Notes under the pieces: model-generated
What the model was told of the DNA's origin: nothing
Seen by the model: only the letters and a program-made list of their open reading frames with translations
Database searches by the model: none
Made by a program: the position numbers and the translations under genes
From: an uncultured Verrucomicrobiales bacterium
Lineage (GTDB): Bacteria > Verrucomicrobiota > Verrucomicrobiia > Verrucomicrobiales > Akkermansiaceae
Length of the DNA: 21,550 bases
Direction of reading: 5' to 3'
Assembly: GCA_937901085.1 (NCBI GenBank)
Contig: CALCHQ010000051.1
Span: 1-21,550 of the forward strand
In this document: in pieces, positions 14,224 to 21,344 of the stretch
Numbering within the stretch: position 1 is the stretch's first letter
Layout: every line of letters begins with the position of its first letter

Positions 14224-15360
14224 TCAGGCGGGCAGGAGTCTCACGACGCGGTCTGCACGGGGCAGGGTGATGGTGACCGTTGTTCCCGTGCCTTCCTTGG
14301 AGGCAAAGGCCAGTGTGCCGGAGTGGTCTTTGATGATGCGGCGGACAATGAGCAGACCGAGTCCGTTCCCCTTTTTCTTGGTGGTGCGGAACGGTTCATA
14401 CATGCTGCCCATGACCTCGTGGGAAATGCCGGTTCCCGTATCGGAGATGACGACTCGGACATCGTTGTCATTGTAGGCGGTCTGGATGTAGATGCCGCCG
14501 TCGTTGCCGGGAATGGACTGGTAGGCGTTGCGGATGAGGTTGTAGAGAGCCTGAAACAGCTGTGTGGAATCGGCGGCCAGTTCGGGAAGGCTCTCACTCA
14601 GTTCGAGATGAACGCTGATGCCGCGCGGCGCAATTTCCGGGTCGAGGGTTTCAATAACCTGCTCGATGAGGTTGTTGAGGTTGAGCGGCACCCGCTGCAG
14701 GCGCGTAGGGCGCATGCTTTGCAGGAACTGGTGCAGGAGCGTGTCGAGCCGCTGGGTTTCGCCCAGGGCGGTTTCAAGGAGCGGTGTCAGCTTTTCCTGG
14801 TCGGCGGGGGGAAGCTTGTCGAGTTTGCGGCGCAGAAGCTGGAGGTTGAGGCTGAGGGAATTGAGCGGGTTTCCGATTTCGTGTGCCACGGCGCTGGCCA
14901 TGTAGCTCAGCAGGTTCATCTGTTCGGCTTCCGCATTTTCCTGCCCCTGAGTGTGTTGCTCGGTGTCGTCGCGGATGATGAGGAGGTACTCGCTGCCTCC
15001 CGCGATGGGACTCATGTGGAGGTGGTAGTGGCGGGGTTCCGGGTAGTTGACCTGGAGATCCCGTGTGATGGCGATGCCGCTGTTGCAGAGTTCCTCCCAG
15101 GGGCAGGTGCCGCCGGTGAGTGTTTCGAAGGGGGTCTTGAGCAGCTCGCGCAGGGGGCGGGCATAGATGGCGGCCGCCGCCCGGTTGGCAAAGCGGGCCT
15201 GCCCGCTGGGGTCAAAGAGGATGATGCCGTCGCGCAGGGTGTCGAAGATATCCTGGAGCAGCCCCTTGTCGGAAACGAGGCGCATGAAGACGCTGCGGAG
15301 TTCTTCGGGGCTGAGGTGGTCGAGCCGGCTTACAAGTTTGTCGATAGTGTCCTGCTTCAT
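14224..15360 (-). CDS. Soluble PAS-domain sensor histidine kinase, NtrB-like
   Basis: The 378-residue protein has no transmembrane segment, so it should sense a cytoplasmic signal. Residues ~38-135 form a PAS-type domain (FDTLRDGIILFDPSGQARFANRA). The dimerisation helix carries the phosphorylated histidine H160 in MASAVAHEIGNPLNSLSLNL. The ATPase domain shows the N-box (LIRNAYQSI, N278), G1 (DTGTGI, 307-312), F-box (YEPFRTTKKKGNG) and G2 (GNGLGLLIV). Domain order resembles NtrB and other single-PAS kinases. Its ATG overlaps the stop of the glycosidase gene as ATGA, so translation is coupled to that enzyme. No response regulator is in the window; an AT-rich restriction-modification island begins just downstream. 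Confidence 0.9.
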   Translation of the reverse strand: MKQDTIDKLVSRLDHLSPEELRSVFMRLVSDKGLLQDIFDTLRDGIILFDPSGQARFANRAAAAIYARPLRELLKTPFETLTGGTCPWEELCNSGIAITRDLQVNYPEPRHYHLHMSPIAGGSEYLLIIRDDTEQHTQGQENAEAEQMNLLSYMASAVAHEIGNPLNSLSLNLQLLRRKLDKLPPADQEKLTPLLETALGETQRLDTLLHQFLQSMRPTRLQRVPLNLNNLIEQVIETLDPEIAPRGISVHLELSESLPELAADSTQLFQALYNLIRNAYQSIPGNDGGIYIQTAYNDNDVRVVISDTGTGISHEVMGSMYEPFRTTKKKGNGLGLLIVRRIIKDHSGTLAFASKEGTGTTVTITLPRADRVVRLLPA

Positions 15361-17729
15361 AGCTCTATCTGGACGCGGTTGGAGTAGGTCGGGATTTCAG
15401 CGCGGTATACGTGCTGGTCATCAAAGGCACCCGGACAGGCGGCTCCATCTGCCACAATGGAGGGCTGGGCCCCCAGAGGCAGGGCATGCAGCGCCAGGGT
15501 GGCGGTGTCTTCCGTGGGTTCCAGCTTGCCTTCGCCCTGGCGGACGATGGTGATGCTGCGGCGGGTGGCGGTGTAGTGAAAGCGGTGCAGGCGGTACATG
15601 CCGATGCGGTGTGCCTGTCCATCTCCGGCATCTTCGTAGTGGTGGGAGACGGCTTCGCAGTCGGGTGCCCACCACAGGTCGTAGGTGATGTGCGGATTCC
15701 TGAGCTGTCCCACATGCTGCTGCACAGGCCAGCGGGGGATGATGTGCCCGCCGCGGACAAAGACCGGGATGCGGCTGAGCGGGGTGGTGACCCACACTTC
15801 CTCGCCAGCTGCCGGGGCGGGGGCATCAGTCCAGAGGGAATACCACGGGCCGGGGGGCATGTAGAGGAAGCGGCCGTCTTCCCCTGGATGGTGGACGGGA
15901 ACAATGTAGAGGGAGTCGCCGAGGAAAAATTCGCTGCTGCGCCAGTACATGTCGGGGTTCTCCGGGTACATGAGGGCCAGCGAGCGGATGATGGGCAGCC
16001 CCTGGGCATGGTACAGGTGGAACTGGGTGTAGAGGTAGGGCAGCAGGCGGTAGCGCTCGGCAATGGCAAGACGCACATATTCCTCCACCTGAGAGCCGAA
16101 GCACCAGGGTTCCTGGCCGCCGTACTCGCCGTTGGAGTGGTTGCGGAAGAAGGTATGGAAGGCGGCCATCTGCATCCACCTGCAGAAGAGTTCGGGGGTG
16201 GGATGCCCCAGGAAGCCTCCCGTATCTGCCCCGCAGAACGAAACACCGCTGGTGCTGAGGCGCTGCACCATGAGGTTGGCCATTTTGAGATTTTCCCAGT
16301 CTGAGTTGTTGTCGCCGGTCCAGGTGGCCGCATAGCGTTGCAGCCCGGCAAAGCCGGCGCGGGAGAGGACGAAGGGACGGCGGTCCGGTGCGTGGGTGAG
16401 CATGCCCTTGCGCGTGGCGCGCGCCATGCATTGCCCGTAGACATTGTGCGCCTTGAGGTGGGAGCAGGAGAAACCGTCAAAGGCGTGGCGGGTGTCGTCG
16501 GGGAAGGTGCGGTCGGGGAAGATGGCGGGTTCGTTCATATCGACCCAGATGCCGCGCACTCCTATTTCAGCCACCTGTTTTTTGAAGAGTCCTGCCCACC
16601 AGTTGCGCGTATCGGGCGAGGTGAAGTCGGGGAATGTACACAGTCCCGGCCATACATCTCCCTCCAGCAGGGCTCCGTCGTGGCGGCGGCAGAATACATT
16701 GCGCTCGAATCCGCTGCGCCAGACGAAGTTGTCGGGGTTAATCTTGATGCCCGGGTCGGCAATGGTGACCACTTTGAAGCCATCCGCGCCGAGCCTCCGT
16801 ATCATACCGGCAGGGTCGGGGAAATGCTCGCTGCTCCAGGTGAGGGACTGGTAGTCCTCCATGTGGTGGATGTCGAGGTGGATGGCATCGCACGGAATCT
16901 GGCGCTTGCGGAACTGGTGCGCCAGTTTTTCGACGGCCGTATCCGGGTAGTAGCTCCACTTGCTCTGGTGGTAACCCAGCGCCCAGAGCGGAGGCATGGG
17001 CGGCAGCCCTGTGAGCCGGGTGTAGGTGGCAACGGTATCGAGCGCATCGCTCCCGGCAATGAAGTAGTAATCCATCTGGCCGCCGTCTGCGCCGAAGAGG
17101 AGCCTGTCCTCGCGCTCGCGTCCGAAGTCGAAGTATGAGCGCATGGTGTTGTCGAAGTAGATGCCGTACTGGCTGCCGCGGTTGAGGCAGAGGAAGAACG
17201 GGATGCTCTTGTAGAGCGGGTCGCTTTCGGCGGTGAACTTGTAGTGGTCTGAGCCCCACATTTCGAGCCGCCTGCCGCGCAGGTTGAGGGTGCAGGGCTT
17301 GTCTCCCAGACCGAAGAAGTGCGCCTGTTCCGGCATGTGCTTGAGAACCCACACCAGGTCATCGCCCGTTTTTTCGGAGCGCCTGTGCCCCATTCCCTCG
17401 GCATCGGCACAGAGCAGTCGGCCCTCTGGCAGCCGGTAAAATTCCAGGCCTCCGTCGATGCGGCGTACGCGCACTTCAAGCTGTTCGCTCTGCAGGGCTA
17501 TGTAGCCGGGCAGGTCCTCCATTTCAAGGTGGGGCGGGCTTGCGGTGTACTCGGCGGCCACGCCGTAGCTGGGTACATTCTCAAAGACGGCCTGGGTGAC
17601 ATAGCGGCAGCGTACTACTCCCGCTTCCAGAAAACTGAGGCGGAGACGGGTGGTGGGCAGTTCGATTTCGAGGGTGCTGGCATTCACCCATTCGACGCTG
17701 CGTAAGGTGCTGTTGAGGCGCGCGGGCAT
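15357..17729 (-). CDS. Glycoside hydrolase family 31, alpha-glucosidase-like
   Basis: The 790-residue protein has the GH31 plan: an N-terminal beta-sandwich (to about 235), a catalytic (beta/alpha)8 barrel opening with PLWALGYHQSKWSYY, and C-terminal beta domains. Key residues are LDIHHME (substrate-binding Asp, 286), the nucleophile D397 in RGIWVDMNEP, and the acid/base D473 in TWTGDNNSDW. These support retaining alpha-glucosidase or related activity on starch-like or host-glycan alpha-glucosides; exact substrate is unknown. There is no signal peptide, so it is probably cytoplasmic. The frame is open further upstream but that part overlaps the HIT gene. The ATG at 17729 lies 31 nt after the HIT stop and precedes the first plausible domain sequence. 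It is the middle gene of a HIT-GH31-kinase operon. Confidence 0.9.
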   Translation of the reverse strand: MPARLNSTLRSVEWVNASTLEIELPTTRLRLSFLEAGVVRCRYVTQAVFENVPSYGVAAEYTASPPHLEMEDLPGYIALQSEQLEVRVRRIDGGLEFYRLPEGRLLCADAEGMGHRRSEKTGDDLVWVLKHMPEQAHFFGLGDKPCTLNLRGRRLEMWGSDHYKFTAESDPLYKSIPFFLCLNRGSQYGIYFDNTMRSYFDFGREREDRLLFGADGGQMDYYFIAGSDALDTVATYTRLTGLPPMPPLWALGYHQSKWSYYPDTAVEKLAHQFRKRQIPCDAIHLDIHHMEDYQSLTWSSEHFPDPAGMIRRLGADGFKVVTIADPGIKINPDNFVWRSGFERNVFCRRHDGALLEGDVWPGLCTFPDFTSPDTRNWWAGLFKKQVAEIGVRGIWVDMNEPAIFPDRTFPDDTRHAFDGFSCSHLKAHNVYGQCMARATRKGMLTHAPDRRPFVLSRAGFAGLQRYAATWTGDNNSDWENLKMANLMVQRLSTSGVSFCGADTGGFLGHPTPELFCRWMQMAAFHTFFRNHSNGEYGGQEPWCFGSQVEEYVRLAIAERYRLLPYLYTQFHLYHAQGLPIIRSLALMYPENPDMYWRSSEFFLGDSLYIVPVHHPGEDGRFLYMPPGPWYSLWTDAPAPAAGEEVWVTTPLSRIPVFVRGGHIIPRWPVQQHVGQLRNPHITYDLWWAPDCEAVSHHYEDAGDGQAHRIGMYRLHRFHYTATRRSITIVRQGEGKLEPTEDTATLALHALPLGAQPSIVADGAACPGAFDDQHVYRAEIPTYSNRVQIEL

Positions 17730-17760
17730 GTCCGCAGGGCGGGAAAGGCCTGAGTTGGGC

Positions 17761-18105
17761 CTAACCGGGAGGCCATTGGAGGCTGCGGCCTCCGATGATG
17801 TGGATGTGGAGGTGGGGAACGGTCTGGCCGCCATCGTCCCCGGTGTTGAGAACGGTGCGGAAACCGCTTCCGGCAATGCCTTCGGCGCGGGCGATGTCTC
17901 CCACTTTGAGCATGAGGTGGGCCAGCAGACCTGCATCCTCTGCGCTGGCCGCTTCTATGCTGGGAATCGGTTTGCGGGGAATGAGCAGCACATGCACCGG
18001 GGCGGCCGGGGCAATATCCCGGAACGCCACGCAGTGCTCATCTTCGTACACGATGGCGGCGGGGATTTCCTTGTCTGCGATTTTCTGAAAAAGGGTCTTT
18101 TCCAT
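17761..18105 (-). CDS. HIT-family (HINT-like) nucleotide hydrolase
   Basis: This 114-residue protein is the size of bacterial HinT, a purine nucleoside phosphoramidase. Family features are the start EKTLFQKIADKEIPAAIVYED, the mid-block APVHVLLIPRKPIPS, and the catalytic triad HLHIHIIGGR with nucleophilic histidine preceded by QTVP. It acts in the cytoplasm; its physiological substrate is uncertain in most bacteria. It heads the minus-strand operon, with a promoter whose predicted start lies about 3 nt before the ATG, so the transcript would be almost leaderless. No Shine-Dalgarno sequence is seen. Confidence 0.92.
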   Translation of the reverse strand: MEKTLFQKIADKEIPAAIVYEDEHCVAFRDIAPAAPVHVLLIPRKPIPSIEAASAEDAGLLAHLMLKVGDIARAEGIAGSGFRTVLNTGDDGGQTVPHLHIHIIGGRSLQWPPG

Positions 18106-18114
18106 CTGCGTTTA

Positions 18115-18143
18115 TTTTTAGCATAACAGCAGACGCGTGGCAA
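18115..18143 (-). promoter_or_regulatory. Promoter of the HIT-GH31-kinase operon, near-leaderless
   Basis: Minus strand TTGCCA (18143-18138), 17-nt spacer, TAAAAA (18120-18115), preceded by TGC as a partial extended -10. The box ends 9 nt before the ATG at 18105. The -35 abuts the heptamer repeat at 18144. Confidence 0.65.
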
Positions 18144-18178
18144 GTGAATAGTGCATAGTGAATAGGGAATAGTGGGGG
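18144..18178. repeat. Heptanucleotide tandem repeat
   Basis: Consecutive 7-mers read GTGAATA, GTGCATA, GTGAATA, GGGAATA, GTGGGGG. That is three to four clear copies of GTGAATA with single substitutions and a decayed last copy. It lies between the HIT promoter and the fumarase terminator. Confidence 0.75.
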
Positions 18179-18192
18179 CGGGATGAAAGAGG

Positions 18193-18224
18193 AAGCCCCC
18201 GTTGCCTGGTGGCAACGGGGGCTT
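18193..18224 (-). terminator. Terminator hairpin of the fumarase gene
   Basis: A perfect 14-bp stem (AAGCCCCCGTTGCC at 18193-18206 and GGCAACGGGGGCTT at 18211-18224) closes on a TGGT loop, 26 nt past the fumarase stop. The following T tract on the minus strand is weak (CCTCTTTC), but the stem is very stable. Confidence 0.75.
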
Positions 18225-18250
18225 GGGAAAAGGTTGATTTGTCCTTTTAT

Positions 18251-19900
18251 TTAGTGCGCGCAGGCGGGGCAGGCCCAGTTGGCGCGGATGTCGGCAAAGA
18301 AGTCGTTGCCCTTGTCATCCACCAGGATGTAGGCGGGGAAGTCCTTCACGGTAATCTTCCAGATGGCTTCCATACCCAGTTCCGGGTACTCGATGCATTC
18401 GATGGAGGTGATGCAGTTCTTGGCCAGGTCTGCTGCCACACCGCCGATGGAACCGAGGTAGAAACCACCGAACTTCTTGCAGGAATCGGTGACGCACTGG
18501 GCGCGGTTGCCCTTGGCAATCATAATCATGCTGCCGCCGTGGCTCTGGAACAGCTCCACATAGGAATCCATGCGGCCTGCCGTGGTCGGGCCGAAGGAGC
18601 CGGAGGGATAGCCCTCAGGCGTCTTGGCGGGGCCGGCGTAGTAGATGGGATGGTCTTTGATGTACTGGGGCAGGTCCTTGCCGGCGTCGATGAGTCCCTT
18701 GAGCTTGGCGTGGGCAATGTCGCGGCCCACGATGATGGTGCCGGTGAGGGAAAGGCGGGTCTTCACCGGGTACTTGGTGAGTTCGGCCAGCACTTCGCTC
18801 ATCGGGCGGTCCAGGTCAACCGGCACGCCTTCGCTCTTGGTTTCGCGGTATTCGGCGGGAATGTACTTGCCCGGGTCGTACTCCAGTTCTTCGATGAAGA
18901 TACCCTCCGGGGTAATCTTGGCCTTGGCGTTGCGGTCGGCAGAGCAGGAGACACCCAGAGCCACCGGGCAGGAAGCACCGTGGCGGGGCAGACGCACCAC
19001 GCGCACATCCAGCGCAAAGGCCTTGCCGCCGAACTGGGCACCCAGACCCAGCTTCTCGGCTTCGAGCTTCAGTTCATTTTCCAGCTCCACGTCGCGGAAG
19101 GCGCGGCCGTGTTCGTTGCCGCTGGTGGGCAGGGAGTCGTAGTACTTGGTGGAGGCCAGCTTCACCGTCTTGAGGCAGATTTCAGCACTGGTGCCACCCA
19201 CGACAAAGGCAACATGGTAGGGCGGGCAGGCAGCTGTGCCCAGGGTACTCATCTTTTCTACCATGAATTTCTTGAGGGAAGCCGGGTTGAGCAGGGCCTT
19301 GGTCTCCTGGTAGAGGTAGGTCTTGTTGGCCGAGCCGCCACCCTTGGCGATGAAGAGGAAATCGTACTCCATGCCGTGGTCGGTGGCAAAGAGATCAATC
19401 TGGGCGGGCAGGTTGGTGCGGGTGTTGATTTCCTTGTACATGTCCAGCGCCACGTTCTGGGAGTAGCGCAGGTTGTTCTTCGTGTAGCAGTCGTAGGCAC
19501 CGCGGGAGATGTATTCGGCATCGTTGTAGCCCGTCCACACCTGCTGGCCCTTCTTGCCTACGCAGATGGCGGTGCCGGTGTCCTGGCAGAGGGGCAGTAC
19601 GCCCTGGGCGGCTACTTCGGCGTTGCGCAGCATGGTGAGTGCCACGCTCTTGTCGTTTTCAGAAGAGGTCGGGTCAAGCAGGATGTCCTGCACCATCTTG
19701 AGGTGTTCCGGGCGCAGGTAGAACGCGACATCGTGCCAGGCGGTCTCTGCCAGCAGTCGCAGCCCTTCCGGCTCTACCTTGAGAATGGGCTTGCCTTCAA
19801 ATTCACTCACGCTCACATAATCCTTGGTGAGCAGACGGTACTTGGTCGTGTCTTCCCCCATGGGGAACATTTCCTGATAGACAAAAGGAGGTGTTGCCAT
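18251..19900 (-). CDS. fumA: Fumarate hydratase class I, iron-sulfur type
   Basis: The 549-residue protein is a full-length FumA/FumB-type enzyme interconverting fumarate and malate in the citric acid cycle or its reductive branch. The N-terminus (PFVYQEMFP...VSVSEFEGKPILKV) and both fused domains match the family. The three [4Fe-4S] ligands can be placed at C105 (PLCQDTGTAI), C225 (GTAACPPYHVAFV) and C319 (ALGVSCSADRNAKAKI), each within one residue of E. coli FumA (105, 224, 318). The C-terminal domain carries PSGSFGPTTAGRMDSY. The cluster makes the enzyme oxygen-sensitive, fitting a largely anaerobic or microaerophilic life. Its promoter gives a leader of only about 4 nt. It is monocistronic. 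Confidence 0.96.
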   Translation of the reverse strand: MATPPFVYQEMFPMGEDTTKYRLLTKDYVSVSEFEGKPILKVEPEGLRLLAETAWHDVAFYLRPEHLKMVQDILLDPTSSENDKSVALTMLRNAEVAAQGVLPLCQDTGTAICVGKKGQQVWTGYNDAEYISRGAYDCYTKNNLRYSQNVALDMYKEINTRTNLPAQIDLFATDHGMEYDFLFIAKGGGSANKTYLYQETKALLNPASLKKFMVEKMSTLGTAACPPYHVAFVVGGTSAEICLKTVKLASTKYYDSLPTSGNEHGRAFRDVELENELKLEAEKLGLGAQFGGKAFALDVRVVRLPRHGASCPVALGVSCSADRNAKAKITPEGIFIEELEYDPGKYIPAEYRETKSEGVPVDLDRPMSEVLAELTKYPVKTRLSLTGTIIVGRDIAHAKLKGLIDAGKDLPQYIKDHPIYYAGPAKTPEGYPSGSFGPTTAGRMDSYVELFQSHGGSMIMIAKGNRAQCVTDSCKKFGGFYLGSIGGVAADLAKNCITSIECIEYPELGMEAIWKITVKDFPAYILVDDKGNDFFADIRANWACPACAH

Positions 19901-19910
19901 AACGCCGGGT

Positions 19911-19939
19911 ATTATACCTGTTCCTGCGTGCGTTTGCGA
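19911..19939 (-). promoter_or_regulatory. Promoter of fumarase, near-leaderless
   Basis: A perfect TATAAT (19916-19911) ends 10 nt before the ATG at 19900, so the predicted start is about 4 nt before the start codon. The -35 at 17-nt spacing is weak (TCGCAA). No Shine-Dalgarno sequence could fit in such a leader. Confidence 0.65.
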
Positions 19940-19952
19940 GCATAAAATCCGG

Positions 19953-19970
19953 GAATTACGAATTACGAAC
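19953..19970. repeat. Heptanucleotide tandem repeat GAATTAC
   Basis: GAATTAC GAATTAC GAAC gives 2.5 copies of a 7-bp unit just upstream of the fumarase promoter. The unit differs in sequence from the repeat at 18144 but has the same 7-bp period. Confidence 0.6.
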
Positions 19971-20000
19971 TGGCGCGGGAAAAGGGGGATGGAGTGCCTG

Positions 20001-20048
20001 GGGCAAAATAAACCCGGCTGGGAGGGAGTACCTGCACCAGCCGGGGTT
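20001..20048 (-). terminator. Terminator of rpmI-rplT
   Basis: AACCCGGCTGG (20011-20021) pairs with CCAGCCGGGGTT (20037-20048) with one bulged base and a 15-nt loop. On the minus strand it is followed by TTTATTTTGCCCC, a good U tract, 32 nt past the rplT stop. Confidence 0.8.
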
Positions 20049-20079
20049 AAGGGAATTAGTGTTTCGGTTGCCGAAGTGT

Positions 20080-20463
20080 TTACGCCTTGAGAGTAGCACC
20101 CTCCTTGGCCTCGATAGCCTTCTTGGCCTGTTCGAAAACAGCCTTGAATGCTTCCGGATTGGCGATAGCCAGCTCGGACAGGGACTTGCGGTCCAGATCG
20201 ATGTTGGCGGCCTTGAGACCTTCCATGAAACGGGAGTAGGTCAGACCGAGGGGACGCACAGCGGCGGAGATACGAGCGGTCCAGAGGCGACGGAACTGAC
20301 CCTTACGCTTCTTACGGTCGCGGTACTCATACTGCCATGCTTTGTAAACAGCATCCTTAGCGTAGCGGAAGAGCTTGCTGCGGAAACCGCGGAAGCCCTT
20401 GGCGCGAAGCAGGATGCGCTTGCGGCGGGCGCGGGATGCCGGCCCATTTGTAGCACGTGCCAT
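20080..20463 (-). CDS. rplT: 50S ribosomal protein bL20
   Basis: The 127-residue protein is a standard bL20, a large-subunit assembly protein that in several bacteria also represses its own operon by binding the leader RNA. Recognisable blocks are the basic N-terminus (ASRARRKRILLRAKGFRG), KDAVYKAWQYEYRDRKKRKG, FRRLWTARISAAVRPLGLTYSRF and the C-terminal helix region NPEAFKAVF. It follows rpmI on the same strand after an unusually long structured spacer. The start codon has no close Shine-Dalgarno sequence; a strong one lies about 43 nt upstream. Confidence 0.96.
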   Translation of the reverse strand: MARATNGPASRARRKRILLRAKGFRGFRSKLFRYAKDAVYKAWQYEYRDRKKRKGQFRRLWTARISAAVRPLGLTYSRFMEGLKAANIDLDRKSLSELAIANPEAFKAVFEQAKKAIEAKEGATLKA

Positions 20464-20616
20464 AGTTCTTTTTTATCTATATGCGTTGAACAGACTGTTC
20501 TTCCTCACCTCCTTGCAGTCTCGCCTGTCCGATCCCCGTCAGTATATCGCGGGGAAGGCTGCATGAAGGCCGCCCGATATGCGGGCGGTGCTTGGCTGGT
20601 AGCCATGTTCCTCGGC
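20464..20616 (-). promoter_or_regulatory. Structured rpmI-rplT intergenic region
   Basis: On the minus strand this 153-nt spacer contains, in order, a CCGCCCG/CGGGCGG hairpin (20588-20570), a CCCCG/CGGGG pair (20554-20534), AAGGAGGTGAGG near 20503-20514, a GAACA/TGTTC mini-hairpin (20500-20488), and TATAGAT about 12 nt before the rplT ATG. The first hairpin lacks a T run, so it is not a clear terminator. It may be an L20 binding site or processing region, which is inference. Confidence 0.4.
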
Positions 20617-20826
20617 TTAAGCGAAGGGCATGTTCTGCTTGACTGCCCAAACCTGGGTGGCGTCCACCAGAGCGGGACGTCCAAGAGCGCGCTTGCGCTT
20701 GCTGGACTTCTTCTGGAGAATGTGACGCTTACCCTGCTTGCGACGCAGAACCTTGCCCGTGCCGGTCACCTTGAAACGCTTGGCCACGGCCTTACGTGTC
20801 TTGTTGATACCACCTTTGCGGGTCAT
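20617..20826 (-). CDS. rpmI: 50S ribosomal protein bL35
   Basis: The 69-residue product starts MTRKGGINKTRKAVAKRF and contains GKVLRRKQGKRHILQKKSS and KRKRALGRPALV, the bL35 pattern. The start at 20826 is chosen over an in-frame ATG at 20844 because the TATAAT of the promoter overlaps that upstream codon and the family begins at the later one. infC, which commonly precedes rpmI-rplT, is absent: the region upstream is a divergent promoter zone. Confidence 0.96.
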   Translation of the reverse strand: MTRKGGINKTRKAVAKRFKVTGTGKVLRRKQGKRHILQKKSSKRKRALGRPALVDATQVWAVKQNMPFA

Positions 20827-20835
20827 GGTGCAGGG

Positions 20836-20863
20836 ATTATACACGCCTTTTCACATCTGGCAA
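20836..20863 (-). promoter_or_regulatory. Promoter of rpmI-rplT, near-leaderless
   Basis: Minus strand TTGCCA (20863-20858), 16-nt spacer and perfect TATAAT (20841-20836). The box ends 9 nt before the rpmI ATG at 20826, predicting a leader of about 3 nt and leaving no room for the leader-RNA control known for IF3-L35-L20 operons. Confidence 0.75.
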
Positions 20864-20920
20864 GGAAAATATCTCCCTTTTTTACCAAAAATTAAAAAAA
20901 TTGTGTCAATTCCTACTTTT

Positions 20921-20948
20921 TTGCTTGCAATTAAAATGGAATTATTCT
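20921..20948 (+). promoter_or_regulatory. Promoter of the ArsC/Spx-family gene, near-leaderless
   Basis: TTGCTT (20921-20926), 16-nt spacer and TATTCT (20943-20948) lie in an AT-rich zone. The -10 ends 11 nt before the ATG at 20960, so the leader would be about 5 nt. Confidence 0.5.
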
Positions 20949-20959
20949 AAAGTACGGCC

Positions 20960-21322
20960 ATGAACACGACATTCATCGAATATCCGAAGTGCACAACCTG
21001 TAAGAAGGCAAAGAAGTGGCTGAGCGAGCAGGGGGTGGAATTTTCTGACCGCCACATAGCCGAGGCGAATCCGAGCGCGGATGAGCTGCGCTTGTGGTGG
21101 CAGGCGAGCGGTGTGCCGCTGAAGAAGTTTTTCAACACTTGCGGTGTGAAATACCGCGAGCTGAACCTGGCAGAGCAGCTCAAGACCATGAGCGAGGATG
21201 AGCAGCTGGCGCTGCTCGCCTCTGATGGTCTGCTGGTGAAGCGCCCGATTCTGGTGACCGCCGAGGGCAAGGTGGTACCCGGTTTCAAGGCGGAGACCTG
21301 GAGCGCCGCGCTGGGAAAATAA
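20960..21322 (+). CDS. ArsC/Spx-family thioredoxin-fold reductase
   Basis: The 120-residue protein has the ArsC-like fold. The redox motif CTTC (residues 11-14) sits in EYPKCTTCKKAKKWL, and the conserved cis-proline segment is LLVKRPILV. The pattern and length match the YffB/Spx/MgsR side of the family rather than plasmid-type arsenate reductase: CxxC is present and no ars genes are adjacent. Family members either reduce arsenate or small thiol substrates or act as transcription regulators through RNA polymerase; which applies here is not decidable from sequence. No Shine-Dalgarno sequence is seen and no terminator follows before the next open frame, 22 nt later. Confidence 0.88.
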   Translation: MNTTFIEYPKCTTCKKAKKWLSEQGVEFSDRHIAEANPSADELRLWWQASGVPLKKFFNTCGVKYRELNLAEQLKTMSEDEQLALLASDGLLVKRPILVTAEGKVVPGFKAETWSAALGK

Positions 21323-21344
21323 AGTTCAGTTGGTAATAACGTCA

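Noticed and set aside
17730..17936. N-terminal extension of the GH31 open frame up to 17936
   Set aside because: This part overlaps the HIT gene in another frame and encodes a Ser/Pro/Thr-rich shadow without domain similarity.
18209..19945. 578-codon open frame on the plus strand opposite fumarase
   Set aside because: It is the complement of a full-length conserved fumarase and its translation is a low-information Gly/Val/His-rich shadow.
20488..20500. GAACAGACTGTTC resembling an SOS (LexA/DinR) box
   Set aside because: The GAAC and GTTC halves are separated by 5 rather than 4 bases, and the site lies inside the rpmI-rplT spacer, not at an SOS gene.
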